Below are positions 32,414-35,546 of a stretch of DNA of 35,546 bases, piece after piece. Numbering within the stretch: the stretch's first letter is position 1; each line of letters begins with the position of its first letter. The translations under genes and the position numbers were made by a program. The notes beneath the pieces are model-generated. The model saw nothing but the letters and a program-made list of their open reading frames with translations. It ran no database searches and was not told the DNA's origin. Source of the stretch: Prolixibacteraceae bacterium (GTDB lineage: Bacteria > Bacteroidota > Bacteroidia > Bacteroidales > Prolixibacteraceae). Where the stretch lies: positions 1 to 35,546 of the forward strand of contig JAJUGS010000007.1 of NCBI GenBank assembly GCA_029265875.1. The letters are read 5' to 3'.

Positions 32414-33331
32414 TTAAGCAACAAATTGTTTCAGGTAGTTCCTGCTGGTTAAAATAGCCGAATTGATATCTTCTTCCGAACCTTCAAAAGCTTTGTCTTC
32501 CACCTCGATACAAACCGGGCCGCGGTATTTTACCGAAGTAAGCGCCGAGAAAAATCCACGCCAATCCACATCGCCCAAGCCCGGAATTTTGGGTGAATGA
32601 TATTCGAGCGGGTAAGCCATAATTCCCACTTCGTTCAGTTTGTCGCGGTAAATTTTTACATCTTTTAAATGAATATGGAAGAGTTTTTCACGGAAATCAT
32701 AAATCGGTTTTACCTCGTCCATTTGTTGCCAAACCAGGTGCGACGGGTCGTAGTTCAAACCGAAATTGGCGCTTGGGATGATTTCGAACATTTTCCGCCA
32801 GACAGCAGGCGTGGTTGCCAGGTTTTTTCCGCCGGGCCACTCGTCGGCAGTAAACAACATCGGGCAGTTTTCGATACCGATTTTTACATTGTTTTCCTCG
32901 GCTGTTTTGATGATTCCGGGCCACACTTCCGCAAATTTTGCCAGGTTTTCCTCCACACCCTTTTTCGGGTCGCGGCCCACAAAAGTGTTCACCACCGGAA
33001 CACCCAGTTTTGCAGCGGCAACAATCACCTTTTTAATGTGGCTGATAAAAAAGGCAGCCTGTGTTTCGTCGGCATCCAGGGGGTTGGGGTAGTAGCCCAG
33101 TCCCGAAATGTAAATGTTGTTGCGTTTCAGTATTTCCTGAATTTCAGCCATTTTTTTATCGTCCAGCTCATCCACATTGATGTGGGTGACACCTGCATAA
33201 CGTCGTTCGGCTTTGCCCACCGGCCAGCACATAACTTCCACACATTTAAATTCGTTTTCCGAAGCAAATTCAATCACTTCACTGAAACTTTTCTCGGCCA
33301 GAATGGCGCTTACAAATCCTAAGTCTAACAT
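32414..33331 (-). CDS. Sugar phosphate isomerase/epimerase, cytosolic TIM barrel
   Basis: A 305-residue AP-endonuclease-family-2/xylose-isomerase-like barrel without a signal peptide. Probable metal ligands are the glutamate in KIGIENCPM, Asp/His in NYDPSHL, His in FHIHLKDVK and Glu in VCIEVEDKAF. It probably isomerises or epimerises a sugar or keto-sugar. The ATG lies within the last codons of the upstream toxin gene (overlap ATGTTAG, 7 nt), so it is translated in tail of the toxin-antitoxin unit. GH43 follows after 101 bp. Confidence 0.92.
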   Translation of the reverse strand: MLDLGFVSAILAEKSFSEVIEFASENEFKCVEVMCWPVGKAERRYAGVTHINVDELDDKKMAEIQEILKRNNIYISGLGYYPNPLDADETQAAFFISHIKKVIVAAAKLGVPVVNTFVGRDPKKGVEENLAKFAEVWPGIIKTAEENNVKIGIENCPMLFTADEWPGGKNLATTPAVWRKMFEIIPSANFGLNYDPSHLVWQQMDEVKPIYDFREKLFHIHLKDVKIYRDKLNEVGIMAYPLEYHSPKIPGLGDVDWRGFFSALTSVKYRGPVCIEVEDKAFEGSEEDINSAILTSRNYLKQFVA

Positions 33332-33648
33332 GGTTTTATGGTTTTTTTGTAGTCAGATTCTTTAAAAATTTCCGAATTCATCCGGTTGTCGAAAACGGTG
33401 ATTATGGTTATAGATGTTTTATCAACTCTGTAAAATAAAGAGGTTTGTTTTGTAAGAATATACCTGTGAAGATTTGGGATTTCTTTTGAAGCAGGAGCAA
33501 TTTCAGGAAATTTCTGAATTTGATAAACCGCATTTTCAAATTTTTTAATGAATTCGTTTCTGACTTTTACTGACCATTCATTTTCGAGATATTGAAACAG
33601 ATTTTCAAGCGAGTCAGCTGCCCTTTTCGTAAGAACAATCTTTTTCAC
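33325..33648 (-). CDS. ParE/RelE-type toxin
   Basis: A 107-residue toxin of the ParE/RelE superfamily. The N-terminal KKIVLTKRAADSLENLFQYL helix, central FPEIAPASKEIPNLHRYIL and C-terminal strand LFYRVDKTSITIITVFDNR give the standard order. Members inhibit gyrase (ParE) or cleave mRNA (RelE); sequence alone does not decide. It follows its antitoxin with a 4-nt overlap (33645-33648), and its stop overlaps the start of the sugar epimerase. Confidence 0.9.
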   Translation of the reverse strand: MKKIVLTKRAADSLENLFQYLENEWSVKVRNEFIKKFENAVYQIQKFPEIAPASKEIPNLHRYILTKQTSLFYRVDKTSITIITVFDNRMNSEIFKESDYKKTIKPC

Positions 33649-33869
33649 TTGTGATATTTTTGTATAAAATGCTCAAATTCGATAACATCTCCTGAATCTG
33701 CTTCTTCAATCCCTTCTTTTATTTCCTGTTTTTGTTTTTCAGTCAAAGTCTCCCAGAAATCAGACTGTGCTTCTTTTTTGAAGATGTTTTTTATTGACTC
33801 AAGAATTCCCTGATTTTCTGTTTCCAGAATCATTTTCATTATCTCAAGTTTTTCAGCCTGAATATTCAT
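33645..33869 (-). CDS. Antitoxin of the ParE/RelE module
   Basis: A 74-residue antitoxin. The N-terminus MNIQAEKLEIMKMILETENQ is typical for Bacteroidota antitoxins paired with ParE/RelE-like toxins, followed by a charged linker and a C-terminal GDVIEFEHFIQKYHK segment that should wrap the toxin. No classical DNA-binding domain is obvious, so autoregulation is uncertain. It is first gene of the toxin-antitoxin-epimerase unit. Confidence 0.86.
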   Translation of the reverse strand: MNIQAEKLEIMKMILETENQGILESIKNIFKKEAQSDFWETLTEKQKQEIKEGIEEADSGDVIEFEHFIQKYHK

Positions 33870-33916
33870 ATTTTTTTCTTTTTCAACAAAAATAGCAAAA
33901 ACAGAGGATGAATAAA

Positions 33917-33976
33917 ATGGTCGGAAGTCTGGAGACCGGAGTCGAAAGATTTTCCTTTGGACTCCGGTCTTCCAAC
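33917..33976. repeat. Long imperfect hairpin in the isomerase/antitoxin gap
   Basis: TGGAGACCGGAGTC (33930-33943) pairs with GACTCCGGTCTTCCA (33960-33974) with one bulged base; the inner GAAAG/CTTT can extend the stem. It lies five bases after the stop of the minus-strand isomerase, so it may terminate that gene, but the T-run (ATTTTAT) is weak. Word style (GGAGTC/GACTCC) suggests a dispersed repeat. Confidence 0.5.
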
Positions 33977-33980
33977 TCTT

Positions 33981-34832
33981 TTAAAACCTGATATTCTTTA
34001 AAAATTCGCCGCTTGATTTCAGACAGCCAATTCCGTCGGGTTCGTTGTCGCGTTCCACAAAATAGTGCTCAATTCCCTGTTTTTTAGCTTCAGCAAAAAT
34101 GGATTTGAAATCGATGATTCCGCGGCCGGGGCAGATAAAATCCTGCGCCGCACCTTCGGCCATGTCTTTTACATGCAATACCGGAATGCGCCCGGCATAT
34201 TTTTTCAGCATTTCCAGCGGGTCAGCGCCACCTTTTTTTACCCAGTAAATATCCATTTCGCACTGCACGGTTTTCGGGTCGGTGTGGTTCATAATGTAAT
34301 CAAAAGGCAGGCCTTCTTCCATGGCGTGAAATTCTTTGTCGTGGTTGTGCCACAGCAGTTGCAGCCCGTTGGCTTTTGCCTTGGCCCCTAATTCATTCAG
34401 CGATTCGCAGGCTTTTTTGCAATCATCGAGATTGAAAGGGCCGCCAGTGAGCCACGGCCAGTAGCAAACAGCATACTTCAATTTCAATTCGTTGTACTGG
34501 TCGAAATATTTCTGTGGTTCTTTTAACAGCGGTTCGAGACTGGTGCCGCTGGCAATGGCTTTGATACCCACCTTTTTGCAGTATTCGAGAAACTCTTTGG
34601 GTGATGAGGCAAAATTGCTGCCACCCTCAATTTCTGTAAAGCCAAATTCTGCGGCTTTTTTCAGGGTGTCTTTCCAGTCGGCTTTCATGGCATCGCCGGC
34701 GATCCCGGAGATAAAACCAAAGTTTTTCAGTTTGTTTTTTCCATTGGCAGCCAGCGAAAGCAGCGGGTTGGCGGCTAAAATCCCTGCAACGCCAAAGGCG
34801 CTGGTTTTTAGAAAATCTCTGCGTGTATTCAT
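33981..34832 (-). CDS. Tat-exported xylose isomerase-like TIM-barrel protein
   Basis: A 283-residue sugar phosphate isomerase/epimerase with a clear twin-arginine leader: MNTRRDFLKTSAFGVAGILA. Metal ligands are suggested by FTEIEGG (Glu), LWHNHDKEF (His), CEMDIYWV (Glu/Asp), VLHVKDM (His) and FVERDNEP (Glu). Exported members commonly occur beside Gfo/Idh/MocA oxidoreductases in Bacteroidota, as here, and probably act on oxidised or keto-sugars. It is preceded on its strand by a GxxExxY gene and, further up, by the Gfo/Idh gene. Confidence 0.92.
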   Translation of the reverse strand: MNTRRDFLKTSAFGVAGILAANPLLSLAANGKNKLKNFGFISGIAGDAMKADWKDTLKKAAEFGFTEIEGGSNFASSPKEFLEYCKKVGIKAIASGTSLEPLLKEPQKYFDQYNELKLKYAVCYWPWLTGGPFNLDDCKKACESLNELGAKAKANGLQLLWHNHDKEFHAMEEGLPFDYIMNHTDPKTVQCEMDIYWVKKGGADPLEMLKKYAGRIPVLHVKDMAEGAAQDFICPGRGIIDFKSIFAEAKKQGIEHYFVERDNEPDGIGCLKSSGEFLKNIRF

Positions 34833-34856
34833 TTTTCTGAGTTTTTTGTTTATTGC

Positions 34857-34942
34857 GCTCTTTGCGAATTTTTAGTTTGCGTACTTTGCGTTTAAAGATT
34901 TTAACGCAATGAACGCTAAGAATTCGCAATGGTCGCTAATAT
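34857..34942. repeat. CTTTGCG-type intergenic repeat
   Basis: Second site of the 18-mer GCGTACTTTGCGTTTAAA (34879-34896), identical to 6875-6892. TTTGCGAATTTTTAG and CTAAGAATTCGCAA give imperfect inverted symmetry. It fills the gap between GxxExxY and the Tat isomerase. Confidence 0.55.
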
Positions 34943-35320
34943 TTATAATCCATTTACAACTCTTCTAACACCATCCTTAAAATAAACAGAATTGAAATTT
35001 ATCAACATGCCTAATTTGCAATTGCTTAATCTTAAATAGGTTAATATTTGTGCCAGATGCAAATCGTTAAGATCCTCCACTGCTTTAATTTCAATAATCA
35101 ATTTGTTTTCGACTATCAAATCAATTCTGTAGCCAGTGTCTAATTTAACTTCTTCATAAACAAGTGGTAAAGCTTTCTGCTTTTCTACTTTTAATCCAAG
35201 TTTTTGTAGTTCAAAATACAGGCACTCTTCATAGGCACTTTCAAGCAGTCCGGGACCGAGTGTTTTATGAACTTTAAGACCGGAATCAAAAACCAGTTTT
35301 GATAATTCGTTCTCTGTCAT
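34943..35320 (-). CDS. GxxExxY family protein (PDDEXK-like)
   Basis: A 125-residue protein with the defining G24-L-L-E27-S-A-Y30 motif in TLGPGLLESAYEECL. A PDDEXK-nuclease-like core follows: D67 in YRIDLIV and E77-x-K79 in LIIEIKAV. The family is conserved, found widely in Bacteroidota and other phyla, and has no settled function; the motif set suggests a nuclease fold that may or may not be active. It is inserted between the Gfo/Idh gene (18 bp upstream) and the Tat isomerase (110 bp downstream, with a repeat), so it may be a passenger in a sugar operon. Confidence 0.9.
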   Translation of the reverse strand: MTENELSKLVFDSGLKVHKTLGPGLLESAYEECLYFELQKLGLKVEKQKALPLVYEEVKLDTGYRIDLIVENKLIIEIKAVEDLNDLHLAQILTYLRLSNCKLGMLINFNSVYFKDGVRRVVNGL

Positions 35321-35338
35321 TTAAATGGCATTTTATTT

Positions 35339-35546
35339 TTACACTTCCGGCAGTTTCCAGGGGGCGCGGTAAACCGGGGTAATCATTTCATTGGCTTTTT
35401 CACAATTGGTAAAGCGGTTGTTTTTGTCGTCCCATTCCAGCAGCGGCTGTCCCAGCCGTGCCGAAATATTGGCAATGTGCACATGCACTGCGGCTGCCCT
35501 GCCAATTTCAGGCGGACACGAGGGTGTTTCGCGCGATTTGATGCAG
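35339..35546 (-). CDS. Gfo/Idh/MocA-family oxidoreductase, C-terminal part (partial)
   Basis: The last 69 codons of a gene that continues beyond the window. The visible residues include CIKSRETPSCPPEIGRAAAV, HIANISARLGQPLLEWD and the terminal VYRAPWKLPEV. The pattern HxANIxxRLGxxLxWD ... YRxPWxLP is typical of exported Gfo/Idh/MocA dehydrogenases of Bacteroidota. These enzymes oxidise or reduce sugars using NAD(P) and often work with the TIM-barrel isomerases found next to them here. Start, cofactor site and signal peptide lie outside. It is the most upstream visible gene of the minus-strand sugar cluster. Confidence 0.85.
   Translation of the reverse strand, partial: CIKSRETPSCPPEIGRAAAVHVHIANISARLGQPLLEWDDKNNRFTNCEKANEMITPVYRAPWKLPEV

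Overview
The window looks like chromosome from a Bacteroidota member, most likely Bacteroidales/Marinilabiliales (Prolixibacteraceae-like); this placement is inference. The support is: several -7 boxes of the Bacteroidota form TAnnTTTG; few Shine-Dalgarno sites; a two-subunit methylmalonyl-CoA mutase; a MetRS with a fused tRNA-binding domain; an rSAM/lipoprotein pair of a type known from Bacteroidota; Tat-like sugar isomerases; and GH26/GH43 enzymes. I saw no rRNA, tRNA or CRISPR array.

Left part (1-9.3 kb). An IS200-like Y1 transposase lies between two ~110-bp repeats. It is followed, on the minus strand, by a HAD phosphatase and an abutting lipoprotein/radical-SAM pair. metG, a GNAT acetyltransferase and a small CxxCH lipoprotein follow on the plus strand. 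Then come a tail-anchored hypothetical and two related fasciclin (FAS1) proteins on the minus strand.

Middle (9.6-24.9 kb). mutA-mutB (propionate/succinate interconversion) ends at a terminator and a 380-bp array of eight palindromes built as two nested inverted repeats. A minus-strand comB-patB pair overlaps by 4 nt, and comB carries two repeat-derived coding insertions. Next are a secreted hypothetical, a YjbR / C1 peptidase / S4-domain operon, an acyl-carrier-like protein without its serine, and an operon of three exported cyclophilins. The third cyclophilin is fused to a trypsin-like domain that has lost its catalytic His and Ser. A HAD hydrolase and the methionine-salvage pair mtnA-mtnP follow.

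Right part (25.2-35.5 kb). This is sugar and redox metabolism: an exported TIM-barrel protein, a 33-residue Lys-rich microprotein with its own promoter and terminator, a class-3 aldehyde dehydrogenase, an exported aldo/keto reductase, dodecin and a nitroreductase. A long minus-strand run then reads, in transcription order, Gfo/Idh/MocA oxidoreductase (cut by the window edge), GxxExxY protein, Tat-type TIM-barrel isomerase, ParE/RelE-type toxin-antitoxin, cytosolic TIM-barrel epimerase, GH43 and GH26. It looks like a glycan or keto-sugar utilisation region interrupted by small accessory genes.

The best candidates for something under-described are the rSAM/lipoprotein pair, the cyclophilin/pseudoprotease operon, the nested palindrome array, the in-frame repeat insertions in comB, and the microprotein unit.
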